From Mariniflexile gromovii (GTDB lineage Bacteria > Bacteroidota > Bacteroidia > Flavobacteriales > Flavobacteriaceae), in the NCBI RefSeq assembly GCF_017814435.1, contig NZ_JAGJCB010000001.1:124001-188000 (forward strand): 64,000 nt of DNA, given 5' to 3'. The notes below the pieces were generated by a model that worked only from the letters and a program-made list of their open reading frames with translations, did not search any database and had not been told where the DNA came from. The position numbers and the translations under genes are program-made. The first letter of the stretch is position 1, and every line of letters begins with the position of its first letter. Below, piece by piece: positions 9,253-16,838 of this stretch.

Positions 9253-9954
9253 ATGAAAAACATCACAATCGCTATAGACGGGTTTTCGTCCACAGGAAAA
9301 AGTACGGTCGCCAAACAAATTGCCAAACATTTGGGTTATGTATATGTAGATTCTGGAGCGATGTACCGTGCGGTTACTTTTTATGCCATGCAACATGGTT
9401 TTATAAATAATAATCATTTTGATGTTGAAGGTTTGGTTGCTAGTTTAAAAGCAATCACAATCAGTTTTAAATTCAATAAAGATGTCGGGTTTGCCGAAGT
9501 GTACTTAAACGGTACTAACATAGAAAACGATATCCGCACATTAGAAGTGTCCAGTTTTGTTAGTAAAGTTGCCGAAATATCCGAAGTACGCCAAAAACTG
9601 GTAGAACAACAGCAGCAATTGGGGAAAAATGGCGGCGTGGTTATGGATGGGCGCGATATAGGCACCGTAGTATTCCCTGATGCCGAACTTAAATTGTTTA
9701 TGACTGCTTCAGCCGAAACAAGGGCAGAAAGACGTTATGCTGAATTAATTGAAAGAGGTGAAACCGTTACTTATGAAGCGGTGCTTAAAAATGTTCAAGA
9801 GCGGGATTATACAGATTCCAACAGAGAAGATTCACCCCTAACAAAAGCCAAAGACGCTATTCAAATAGATAATTCCAATATGAGTTTGCAAGAACAATTC
9901 AATAACATTTTGCAGCTAGCGAAACGAACTTTAGAAAATTCAGAAAAACTTTAA
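9253..9954 (+). CDS. cmk: (d)CMP kinase
   Basis: 233 residues, the usual length. It has a P-loop DGFSSTGKST at residues 9-18, the VDSGAMYRAVT substrate block, VVMDGRDIGTVVFPDA, and the LID-like ERRYAELIERGE followed by RDYTDSNREDSPL. It phosphorylates CMP and dCMP with ATP for nucleotide supply. cmk is often found near rpsA. Here a convergent LysM gene separates them. The short gap downstream holds a 16-bp tandem repeat and a terminator that serves the opposite strand. Confidence 0.93.
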   Translation: MKNITIAIDGFSSTGKSTVAKQIAKHLGYVYVDSGAMYRAVTFYAMQHGFINNNHFDVEGLVASLKAITISFKFNKDVGFAEVYLNGTNIENDIRTLEVSSFVSKVAEISEVRQKLVEQQQQLGKNGGVVMDGRDIGTVVFPDAELKLFMTASAETRAERRYAELIERGETVTYEAVLKNVQERDYTDSNREDSPLTKAKDAIQIDNSNMSLQEQFNNILQLAKRTLENSEKL

Positions 9955-9995
9955 AATTTAAAGCCTAAATCACTTTCTTACTATTTTAACTTAGA

Positions 9996-10040
9996 AACTT
10001 TGAATCTCAGTAACTTTGAATCTCAGTAACTTTGAAACTT
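9996..10040. repeat. 16-bp tandem repeat, about 2.6 copies
   Basis: The unit AACTTTGAATCTCAGT occurs at 9996-10011 and 10012-10027, with a partial third copy to 10036 and a related AACTT after it. It lies between the convergent cmk and LysM genes. Two units create exact TAnnTTTG strings (TAACTTTG), but no gene follows on that strand, so I treat it as a repeat and not a promoter. Confidence 0.7.
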
Positions 10041-10041
10041 C

Positions 10042-10076
10042 AAAAAAAAACGAACCTTCATATAAATAAAGATTCG
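10042..10076 (-). terminator. intrinsic terminator for the LysM gene
   Basis: Read on the minus strand, an 8-bp stem (10069-10076 with 10051-10058, one G-U pair) is followed directly by nine T residues (10050-10042). The G-U pair becomes a mismatch on the plus strand, so it fits the leftward LysM gene better than cmk. Confidence 0.75.
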
Positions 10077-10104
10077 TCTTTCTTAAATATTTTTAGTGAA
10101 TTTC

Positions 10105-10485
10105 CTAGATATTAGGAATTACCAATTCCTGTCCTGGATGAATTAAATCTGGATTCTTCAAAATATTGGTGTTTGCTTGAAAAATAGCATTGTATTTTGA
10201 TGCATTGTCATAATACTGTTTTGCAATTTTACCTAAAGTTTCTCCACTTTTTACGGTATGTCTTGCGTAAACGCTTTCATCAGCAACGTTAATATTTGCT
10301 TTAATATCGCTTGGGTTTTCACCACCAATTTCTTTTATTTTGTCCCAAAGTAGGTTTTTTTCATAAGGTGTATTTGCCGCTCCTTTTACTTTTAAAACGC
10401 CATTTTCTTCAGTTACATCACCGTTTTGAATGTTTAGTTTTTCTCCTAAGTCTAAAACCGCTTGGTATTTTGCTTTTACTGCCAT
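10105..10485 (-). CDS. BON/LysM domain protein (Kbp/YgaU-like)
   Basis: 126 residues and no signal peptide. The first half (GDVTEENGVLKVKGAANTPYEKNLLWDKI) looks like a BON domain, followed from about residue 75 by one LysM motif (HTVKSGETLGKIAKQYYD through HPGQELVIPNI). This two-domain layout is that of E. coli Kbp (YgaU), a cytosolic potassium-binding protein. The family link is good, but potassium binding is inferred. It is divergent from rpsA (345 bp between starts) and has its own terminator. Confidence 0.8.
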   Translation of the reverse strand: MAVKAKYQAVLDLGEKLNIQNGDVTEENGVLKVKGAANTPYEKNLLWDKIKEIGGENPSDIKANINVADESVYARHTVKSGETLGKIAKQYYDNASKYNAIFQANTNILKNPDLIHPGQELVIPNI

Positions 10486-10653
10486 AATTATAAATGATTT
10501 AATAGTTTATTCTCTTTAAATATACTGAATTATTCAGCTATATTTTATTAATTTAAAGTTAACTTTTTGTCTTTGTTATTATGACACGAAAAAGAGCTGG
10601 AAGTCACAATTAATTTTGTTCACTCATTTTTAGGTAATTACCTTAATAATATG

Positions 10654-10661
10654 TATTTTTG
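10654..10661 (+). promoter_or_regulatory. candidate -7 element of the rpsA promoter
   Basis: TATTTTTG matches TAnnTTTG exactly. Transcription from about 10668 would give an rpsA leader of roughly 160 nt. No strong -33 TTG sits at the expected distance. Confidence 0.45.
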
Positions 10662-10667
10662 CACTCC

Positions 10668-10830
10668 TTTTAGCGAATTTACGGAAAGATAAGAGGAACT
10701 GAAAACGAAAATTAATAACACTTCTGTGTGTTAATCGCTTAAAATCTTCCGAAACATACAGAATACAAAATGTAGTTTAATGGGCTATTTAAAACTAAAA
10801 ACCTTATTGAATTACTTAATTATATTTTAA
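10668..10830 (+). promoter_or_regulatory. structured 5' leader of rpsA, possible autoregulatory element
   Basis: The ~160-nt untranslated leader can form a helix of nine pairs with one bulge (10682-10690 with 10744-10751). It encloses a 6-bp hairpin (10716-10721 with 10728-10733, UUCUGU loop). A second pairing, 10672-10679 with 10733-10739, interleaves with the outer helix, so it would form either a pseudoknot or an alternative state. Ribosomal-protein genes often carry such leaders for feedback control. Whether this is one is inference. Confidence 0.4.
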
Positions 10831-12681
10831 ATGGCTGAAAAAGCAAATCAAGCTGAAGTTGAAGCAACTAACGCTCCAACAGTAGAAGCTCCAGTAGTAT
10901 CTGAAGCTAAAGCAAACCCTGAAAAATTCTTAGCAAACTTTAACTGGCACAATTACCAAGAAGGTATTGATGAAGTTGATGAAAAGCAATTACAAGAATT
11001 TGAAAAATTAGTAGCTGAGAATTTCGTTGACACTTTAAACGATGAAGTTGTTGAAGGTACCGTAGTACACATTTCTGATAGAGATGCTATTATTGATATC
11101 AACGCTAAATCTGAAGGTGTTATTTCTTTAAACGAATTCCGTTACAACCCAAACTTAGCAGTTGGTGACAAAGTAGAAGTATTAATTGATGTTCGTGAAG
11201 ATGCAACTGGACAATTAGTATTATCTCACAGAAAAGCTCGTGTAATCAAAGCATGGGACAGAGTTATTAAAGCTAACGAAACTGGTGAAATCGTTAATGG
11301 TTTTGTTAAATGTAGAACTAAAGGTGGTATGATTGTAGATGTATTCGGTATCGAAGCATTCTTACCAGGTTCTCAAATTGATGTGAAACCAATTAGAGAT
11401 TACGATCAGTACGTAAATAAAACTATGGAATTCAAAGTTGTTAAAATCAACCACGAATTCAAAAACGTAGTAGTATCTCATAAAGCGCTTATTGAAGCTG
11501 ATATCGAGGTTCAGAAAAAAGAAATTATTGGTCAATTAGAAAAAGGTCAAGTATTAGAAGGTATCGTTAAAAACATTACTTCTTACGGTGTGTTCATCGA
11601 TCTTGGTGGTGTAGATGGTTTAATCCACATTACCGATTTATCTTGGTCTCGTATCAATCATCCAAACGAGATTGTAGAATTAGATCAAAAACTTAACGTG
11701 GTAATCCTTGATTTTGATGAAAACAAATCAAGAATCCAATTAGGCCTTAAACAATTATCTAAACACCCATGGGAAGCATTAGCTGATACTGTAGCTGTTG
11801 GAGACAAAGTAAAAGGTAAAGTAGTTGTTATTGCAGATTACGGTGCATTTATTGAAGTTGCTGATGGTGTAGAAGGATTAATCCACGTTTCTGAAATGTC
11901 TTGGTCTACACACTTACGTTCGGCTCAAGATTTCGTAAATGTTGGTGATGAAGTAGAAGCGGTTATCTTAACTTTAGATAGAGAAGAGCGTAAAATGTCT
12001 TTAGGTATCAAACAATTAACATCTGATCCTTGGACTGATATTACTGCTAAATACCCATTAGGTTCTAAGCACACAGGTATCGTTCGTAACTTTACAAACT
12101 TTGGTGTTTTTGTTGAATTAGAAGAAGGTATCGACGGATTAATTTACATCTCAGATTTATCTTGGACTAAGAAAATCAAGCACCCATCTGAATTCTGTGC
12201 AGCTGGAGATAAATTAGAAGTTATCGTACTTGAGTTAGATGTTGAAGGACGTAAATTATCTTTAGGTCACAAACAAACAACTGTAAATCCTTGGGATGCT
12301 TACGAAACTGATTTCGCTTTAGAAACTGTTCACAAGGGTGAAATTTCTGAAATCGTTGATAAAGGAGCTACTGTAGAATTTAACGAAGATATCGTAGCAT
12401 TCATTCCAACACGTCACCTTGAAAAAGAAGACGGAAGTAAACTTAAAAAAGGCGATACTGCCGAATTTAAGATTATTGAATTCAATAAAGAGTTTAAACG
12501 TGTAGTTGCATCTCACACTGCTATTTTTAAAGCAGAAGAAATTGCTAACGTTAAAGCTGCTGCTAAGAAAATAGAAGCACAAGCTGCTGAGGCAAAACCA
12601 ACTTTAGGTGATGCTAACGAAGCTTTACAAGCTCTTAAAGATAAAATGGACGGAAAAGCTGCAAAAAAAGCTAAGAAGTAA
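10831..12681 (+). CDS. rpsA: 30S ribosomal protein S1
   Basis: 616 residues with a variable acidic N-terminus (about 50 residues), then six S1 RNA-binding repeats. The repeats are clear from recurring GVFIDLGGVDGLIHITDLSW-type blocks at about residues 250, 335 and 425, with degenerate ones at each end. It ends in a Lys/Ala-rich tail. S1 binds mRNA on the small subunit. In Bacteroidota, where Shine-Dalgarno use is weak, it is likely important for initiation. Codon use is noticeably more uniform than in neighbours (TTA for Leu, GGT for Gly), as expected for a highly expressed gene. A strong terminator follows. Confidence 0.97.
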   Translation: MAEKANQAEVEATNAPTVEAPVVSEAKANPEKFLANFNWHNYQEGIDEVDEKQLQEFEKLVAENFVDTLNDEVVEGTVVHISDRDAIIDINAKSEGVISLNEFRYNPNLAVGDKVEVLIDVREDATGQLVLSHRKARVIKAWDRVIKANETGEIVNGFVKCRTKGGMIVDVFGIEAFLPGSQIDVKPIRDYDQYVNKTMEFKVVKINHEFKNVVVSHKALIEADIEVQKKEIIGQLEKGQVLEGIVKNITSYGVFIDLGGVDGLIHITDLSWSRINHPNEIVELDQKLNVVILDFDENKSRIQLGLKQLSKHPWEALADTVAVGDKVKGKVVVIADYGAFIEVADGVEGLIHVSEMSWSTHLRSAQDFVNVGDEVEAVILTLDREERKMSLGIKQLTSDPWTDITAKYPLGSKHTGIVRNFTNFGVFVELEEGIDGLIYISDLSWTKKIKHPSEFCAAGDKLEVIVLELDVEGRKLSLGHKQTTVNPWDAYETDFALETVHKGEISEIVDKGATVEFNEDIVAFIPTRHLEKEDGSKLKKGDTAEFKIIEFNKEFKRVVASHTAIFKAEEIANVKAAAKKIEAQAAEAKPTLGDANEALQALKDKMDGKAAKKAKK

Positions 12682-12718
12682 TTTACTTTAACTAAAGTAA
12701 AACCATTTATAAACCAAA

Positions 12719-12746
12719 AGCCTTCAAGAAATTGAAGGCTTTTTTT
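12719..12746 (+). terminator. intrinsic terminator of rpsA
   Basis: Perfect 9-bp stem (12719-12727 with 12732-12740), GAAA tetraloop and a run of T to 12746. It is 38 bp after the rpsA stop. Confidence 0.93.
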
Positions 12747-12830
12747 ATGTTCAATATTTTTAGATCTGTTAGGTTTTTAAAACCTGAAAGGTCTTTTTAT
12801 AAAAATAGCCTAAGTTTTTAAATTTTACAT

Positions 12831-12838
12831 TACATTTG
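12831..12838 (+). promoter_or_regulatory. candidate -7 element for pyrR
   Basis: TACATTTG matches TAnnTTTG exactly, 26 bp before the pyrR ATG. This suggests a very short leader, so there is no room for a PyrR-type attenuator in front of pyrR itself. Confidence 0.45.
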
Positions 12839-12863
12839 TATTCCGAATACGTTTGGATAATCT

Positions 12864-13403
12864 ATGAGTCAAAAAGTTTTACTTAACGAAAAAGAGGTAA
12901 ACATCATTCTTCACCGATTGGCTTGTCAACTTATTGAAAAACATAACGACTTCTCAAACACCGTTCTTATTGGTTTACAGCCTCGTGGCGTGTTTTTAGC
13001 CGATAGAATCGCTAAAATTTTACGAGAAGATTATAAAGTTAAAAACATTCAATTAGGGCATTTAGACATTACTTTTTTTAGGGATGATTTTCGAAGAGGC
13101 GAAAAGCCTTTAGAAGCAAATACCACCAAAATTAATTTTTTAGTTGAAGATAAAGATGTTGTTTTTATAGACGATGTTTTGCATACAGGCAGAAGCATAC
13201 GCGCCGCTTTAACCGCTATACAATCGTTTGGAAGACCCAACGAAATTGAGCTTTTAACACTTATAGACAGGCGTTTTAGCAGGCATTTGCCCATTCAGCC
13301 CAACTATAGAGGTAGGCAGGTAGATGTTATAAACAACGAAAAAGTAAAAGTAAACTGGAAAGAGCATGATAATGAAGATTCAGTTTACTTAATAGAAAAA
13401 TAG
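12864..13403 (+). CDS. pyrR: bifunctional PyrR: pyrimidine operon regulator / uracil phosphoribosyltransferase
   Basis: 179 residues, the full family length. The PRPP-binding loop is VVFIDDVLHTGRSIRAAL near residue 100. IGLQPRGVFLADRI and LLTLIDRRFSRHLPIQPNYRGRQVD are also diagnostic. PyrR makes UMP from uracil and PRPP, and in Firmicutes it also binds pyr leader RNA. RNA regulation in Bacteroidota is not established, and no obvious attenuator is seen here. It precedes pyrB by 111 bp, a gap filled with short tandem arrays. Confidence 0.9.
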   Translation: MSQKVLLNEKEVNIILHRLACQLIEKHNDFSNTVLIGLQPRGVFLADRIAKILREDYKVKNIQLGHLDITFFRDDFRRGEKPLEANTTKINFLVEDKDVVFIDDVLHTGRSIRAALTAIQSFGRPNEIELLTLIDRRFSRHLPIQPNYRGRQVDVINNEKVKVNWKEHDNEDSVYLIEK

Positions 13404-13406
13404 AGT

Positions 13407-13440
13407 CAATTAAGAATTGACAATTAAAAATTAACAATTA
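13407..13440. repeat. 7-bp periodic array (AATTNAN) after pyrR
   Basis: Five heptamers in a row share an AATT core: aattaag, aattgac, aattaaa, aattaac, aattata. It begins 3 bp after the pyrR stop and is followed 30 bp later by a second heptamer array. Confidence 0.5.
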
Positions 13441-13469
13441 TAAGGTTTCAGTTTAAACAACTCTTTAGC

Positions 13470-13509
13470 AACTTTAAACTTTAAACTTTAAACTTTAAAC
13501 TTTAAACTT
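13470..13509. repeat. heptamer tandem array AAACTTT, about 5.7 copies, abutting pyrB start
   Basis: The unit AAACTTT repeats without error from 13470 to 13509, ending 5 bp before the pyrB ATG. It therefore occupies the ribosome-loading region of pyrB. Such perfect short tandem arrays can change copy number by slippage. Confidence 0.85.
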
Positions 13510-13514
13510 AAAAA

Positions 13515-14444
13515 ATGAGCGAATTAAGTGTAAATCACTTATTAGGAATCAAATATCTAAACAAACAAGATATTCAACTTATTTTTGAAACTGCCGATCA
13601 TTTTAAAGAAGTGATTAACAGGCCTATTAAAAAAGTGCCTTCGCTAAGAGATATTACCATTGCTAATCTGTTTTTCGAAAATTCAACCAGAACGAAGTTG
13701 TCTTTTGAACTGGCTGAAAAACGTCTATCTGCCGATGTGCTTAATTTTTCATCATCACAATCTTCAGTAAAAAAAGGAGAAACCTTAATAGATACTGTAA
13801 ATAACATCTTATCTATGAAAGTAGATATGGTCGTGATGAGGCATCCAAACCCAGGCGCAGGTGTCTTCTTATCAAAACACGTAAAAGCAAGCATTATAAA
13901 TGCAGGTGATGGCGCACATGAACACCCTACGCAAGCTTTATTGGATTCCTATTCCATTAGGGAACGATTAGGTGGTGTTCAAGGGAAAAAAGTCGTTATT
14001 GTGGGCGATATTTTACACAGCAGAGTAGCGCTTTCAAACATATTTGCCTTACAGCTTCAAGGTGCTGAAGTTATGGTTTGCGGACCAAAAACATTATTAC
14101 CTAAGTATATAAATGAACTTGGAGTAAAAGTTGAAACCGATTTACGTAAGGCATTGAATTGGTGTGATGTAGCAAATATGCTTCGTGTACAAAACGAACG
14201 CATGGATATAAGCTATTTTCCATCAACAAGAGAATATACACAACAGTTTGGAGTTAATAAAGAATTGTTAGATTCTTTAGACAAAGAAATTACCATTATG
14301 CATCCAGGACCCATCAACAGAGGGGTTGAAATTACAAGTGATGTGGCCGATTCTAAACAAGCCATTATTTTAGATCAGGTACAAAATGGGGTTGCCATTA
14401 GGATGGCAGTTATTTATTTGTTAGCTTCAAAAATAAAACAATAA
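13515..14444 (+). CDS. pyrB: aspartate carbamoyltransferase catalytic subunit
   Basis: 309 residues. The carbamoyl-phosphate motif is FFENSTRTKLSFE near residue 55. The 80s-loop-type SSSVKKGET is present as SSQSSVKKGETLIDT, HPNPGAG and GDGAHEHPTQALLDSY follow, and the C-terminal HPGPINRGVEI completes the active site. It catalyses the first committed step of pyrimidine synthesis. No pyrI regulatory subunit is adjacent. It follows pyrR and is followed 3 bp later by a small STAS-like gene, so it is probably an operon. Confidence 0.96.
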   Translation: MSELSVNHLLGIKYLNKQDIQLIFETADHFKEVINRPIKKVPSLRDITIANLFFENSTRTKLSFELAEKRLSADVLNFSSSQSSVKKGETLIDTVNNILSMKVDMVVMRHPNPGAGVFLSKHVKASIINAGDGAHEHPTQALLDSYSIRERLGGVQGKKVVIVGDILHSRVALSNIFALQLQGAEVMVCGPKTLLPKYINELGVKVETDLRKALNWCDVANMLRVQNERMDISYFPSTREYTQQFGVNKELLDSLDKEITIMHPGPINRGVEITSDVADSKQAIILDQVQNGVAIRMAVIYLLASKIKQ

Positions 14445-14447
14445 ATT

Positions 14448-14780
14448 ATGATTATAGATCAAGACGGAACCATTTCAATAATCACTCAAGAAAAAGCTAC
14501 CATTGTTGAATTGGTAAAAAAAATAGAGGCGTTATACCCAAAGTTTAAAAACAATAACATTATTGTATCTCTATCTTCATTAAACAAAATAGAGTTGCAG
14601 GATATTGTTGAGTTTCTAGCACTTTCAAATAAACATAGAGCTACCAATCATTCGTTTGTAATTGTTTCAGATAAAATAGATTTAGACGTAGTTCCAGATG
14701 AAATAGTTGTTGTTCCAACCACCCAAGAAGCATACGATATTATTGAAATGGAAGAAATGGAACGCGATTTAGGGTTCTAA
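14448..14780 (+). CDS. small STAS-like protein downstream of pyrB
   Basis: 110 residues, soluble and acidic at the C-terminus (EMEEMERDLGF). The alternating pattern (IIDQDGTISIITQEKATIVELVKKIEALY, then NNIIVSLSSLNKIELQDIVEFLALSNKHRATNHSFVIVSDKI) has the beta-alpha rhythm of STAS/SpoIIAA-like domains, though no phosphorylatable Ser is evident at the usual loop. Function is unknown. It lies 3 bp after pyrB and 96 bp before rnz. Two other STAS/SpoIIAA-like genes lie just past rnz on the other strand. Confidence 0.65.
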   Translation: MIIDQDGTISIITQEKATIVELVKKIEALYPKFKNNNIIVSLSSLNKIELQDIVEFLALSNKHRATNHSFVIVSDKIDLDVVPDEIVVVPTTQEAYDIIEMEEMERDLGF

Positions 14781-14805
14781 AAAATGTTTATGAGTTTATG
14801 AGAAC

Positions 14806-14843
14806 GTTTATAAGTTTATATGCCAATCCATTAAACTATAAAC
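14806..14843. repeat. AT-rich inverted repeat before rnz
   Basis: GTTTATAAGTTTA (14806-14818) and TAAACTATAAAC (14832-14843) are near-perfect reverse complements (12 pairs, one bulged A) around a 13-nt loop. Further GTTTATGAGTTTATGA repeats precede it. There is no T-run, so it is more likely a repeat or a processing site than a terminator. Confidence 0.5.
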
Positions 14844-14876
14844 ACATAACCCAATAAACCTATAAACTAATATTAA

Positions 14877-15782
14877 ATGAAATTAACCATATTAGGTTGT
14901 TACAGTGCTACACCAAGAGCTTTAAACAATACCACATCGCAAGTATTAGAAATAAACAATCACATGTTTTTAATAGATTGTGGTGAGGGTACTCAGGTGC
15001 AACTACGCAAGCATAAAATTAAATTCAACCGTATAAAGCACATTTTCATTTCGCATTTACATGGCGATCATTTTTTTGGATTGGTAGGTTTAATTTCAAC
15101 ATTCAGACTGTTAACCCGTGAAACCGATTTACATGTTTACGGCCCTAAAGGCATTAAAGAAGTGGTAACGCTTCAAATGAAACTTGCCGATTCTTGGACC
15201 AATTACAATCTTATTTTTCATGAATTAACTTCAGAAAACTCAGAACTTATCTTTGAAGACGAAGAAGTAGAAGTACATACCATTCCTTTAAACCATCGTA
15301 TTTACACCAATGGATTCCTTTTTAAAGAGAAGGAAGGCCACCGTAAATTAGATATTAATTTGGTTGAAGAAGCCAATATTGATGTTGCTTATTATAGAAA
15401 GTTAGCTCAAGGTTTTGATGTTGTAAATGAAGATGGCATCCTCATTAAAAACAATACCGTAACCAAACCGGGATTAAAACCAAAAAGTTATGCTTTTTGT
15501 AGCGATACCTATTACAAAGAAGATATTGTACCTCTTATAAAAAACGTAGATGTTCTTTACCATGAATCTACTTTTTTAGATAAACATGAACATTTGGCAC
15601 TTAAAACAAAGCATTCAACCGCAAAACAAGCTGCTTTAATAGCAAAACAAGCCAATGTGGAAACATTATTGCTTGGACATTATTCAACGCGTTATGATAG
15701 CTTAAATGCATTTAAAGACGAAGCGCAAAAAGTTTTTAATAATGTAGAATTGTGTGAAGACGGAAAAACATTTAATTTCTAA
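14877..15782 (+). CDS. rnz: ribonuclease Z (tRNA 3' endonuclease)
   Basis: 301 residues, the short RNase Z form. The zinc-binding beta-lactamase motif SHLHGDH gives His60, His62, Asp64 and His65. LLGHYSTRY, YHESTFLDKHE, the KTKHSTAKQA block and the flexible-arm region after KPKSYAFCSDT follow. It trims 3' trailers of tRNA precursors. Its last 11 bp overlap the end of the convergent STAS-like gene. Confidence 0.95.
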   Translation: MKLTILGCYSATPRALNNTTSQVLEINNHMFLIDCGEGTQVQLRKHKIKFNRIKHIFISHLHGDHFFGLVGLISTFRLLTRETDLHVYGPKGIKEVVTLQMKLADSWTNYNLIFHELTSENSELIFEDEEVEVHTIPLNHRIYTNGFLFKEKEGHRKLDINLVEEANIDVAYYRKLAQGFDVVNEDGILIKNNTVTKPGLKPKSYAFCSDTYYKEDIVPLIKNVDVLYHESTFLDKHEHLALKTKHSTAKQAALIAKQANVETLLLGHYSTRYDSLNAFKDEAQKVFNNVELCEDGKTFNF

Positions 15783-16188
15783 TTTCATCAGAATTCAAAA
15801 CCCATTGCACAGCCTCTTCTAAAGATTCGCAAAGTTTTACACTGTTTTTTAAAAATATTTTTTCTAAAGTAGCACTCATAAAACCTGCATCGTTATACCA
15901 AACAATGGCAGCCGCTTCAATAAAATCGTATTCTTTACTAAAAGTAACCCAAACAAAAGGATCTATAGAGTATGAATTTACTTTGTTGGATATAAAACCA
16001 ATCTTTTTGGTATTGCCATAATGCTCAATAATCATGTTGGCTATTTTTTGGATGATGGACCAATCTACATGCAATTCGTGGTTCAATTCGGCCACCACAA
16101 AATCTTCACAAATAAAAAACTTACCAAATGAAAGTTGTATTTTTTTATGACTAAACTTTGATAGATTTTTAAATTCTTCAAATTTCAT
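15772..16188 (-). CDS. STAS/SpoIIAA-like protein, paralog 1
   Basis: 138 residues from the ATG at 16188. An upstream in-frame ATG at 16242 would add 18 residues. The shorter start is preferred because it lines up with, and gives exactly the same length as, the neighbouring paralog at 16335-16751. Shared features are an opening MKFEEF/MRFENS, a hydrophobic FxxxDF(V)V/FISE strand, HVDWSIIQ, the GFISNKVNSYSIDP block, an AAAIVWYN strand and a C-terminal ESLEEAVQWV. The pattern is STAS/SpoIIAA-like. No function is known. The 3' end overlaps rnz by 11 bp in convergent orientation. Confidence 0.7.
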   Translation of the reverse strand: MKFEEFKNLSKFSHKKIQLSFGKFFICEDFVVAELNHELHVDWSIIQKIANMIIEHYGNTKKIGFISNKVNSYSIDPFVWVTFSKEYDFIEAAAIVWYNDAGFMSATLEKIFLKNSVKLCESLEEAVQWVLNSDEIRN

Positions 16189-16334
16189 GTCAGAAATATA
16201 CAACTTATTTTTTAAAACAAAAATGCGTTTAATGTTAAGCATATGTAAAGCAGAGCCTATAAAATAGCTTTGGTATGCTTGTAATAAGCTTTATAAAGGA
16301 GTTTTGATGTAATGTATTTTAAAAATGAGGAAAT

Positions 16335-16751
16335 TTATTTATTATCAAGTTCTTTTAAATTTTGAATCCATTCAATTGCTTCAGATAAGGATAAACATCG
16401 TTTTATAGTAGTTTTAGCTATTCTCTTTTCTAGACTAGCATTTAAATAATTCATTTTATTATAAGCTACAATGGCTCCTGCAACTATTATGTTATATTTT
16501 TTTTGAACTTTATTCCAGGTTTGAGGGGTCATAGAATATGAATTCACTCTGTTTGATATATAGCCCAATTTAGCATCAGCACCATAAAATGCTACAACAT
16601 AATCCATAGCTTCTTGAATCATTTTCCAATCGAAGTGTATCCCTTCATTTATTTCAGAAATAAAGAAAGTTTCAAAAAAATAGAAGTTACCAAAAGGCAT
16701 TTCTAATTTGTAGTGTTTCAGTTTAAAAAACTCAGAATTTTCAAACCTCAT
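16335..16751 (-). CDS. STAS/SpoIIAA-like protein, paralog 2
   Basis: 138 residues and homologous over its full length to the gene at 15772-16188. Alignable blocks include HFDWKMIQEAMDYVVAFYG, LGYISNRVNSYSMTP, AGAIVAYN and a C-terminal LSLSEAIEWIQN. The invariant ISN(R/K)VNSYS stretch is the most conserved part and may be the functional surface. It lacks a signal peptide. The 146-bp space to paralog 1 suggests a tandem duplication with later divergence. It is divergent from pdxH. Confidence 0.7.
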   Translation of the reverse strand: MRFENSEFFKLKHYKLEMPFGNFYFFETFFISEINEGIHFDWKMIQEAMDYVVAFYGADAKLGYISNRVNSYSMTPQTWNKVQKKYNIIVAGAIVAYNKMNYLNASLEKRIAKTTIKRCLSLSEAIEWIQNLKELDNK

Positions 16752-16838
16752 ATGTATGAATTAGGGATATACTAATTTATTAAGTTTAACAATACGATTA
16801 TTAAAAAAAGGAAAATAAATTTTTGTTATTTTGTAATT

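Noticed and set aside
10012-10034. Exact TAnnTTTG strings (TAACTTTG) as promoters
   Set aside because: They arise from a 16-bp tandem repeat, and no rightward gene follows; the next gene is on the other strand.
13470-13509. CRISPR-like array
   Set aside because: The units are 7 bp with no spacers, so it is a simple tandem repeat.
12864-13514. PyrR-dependent attenuator in the pyr region
   Set aside because: I found no terminator/antiterminator pair before pyrR or pyrB; the gap holds only A/T-rich tandem arrays.
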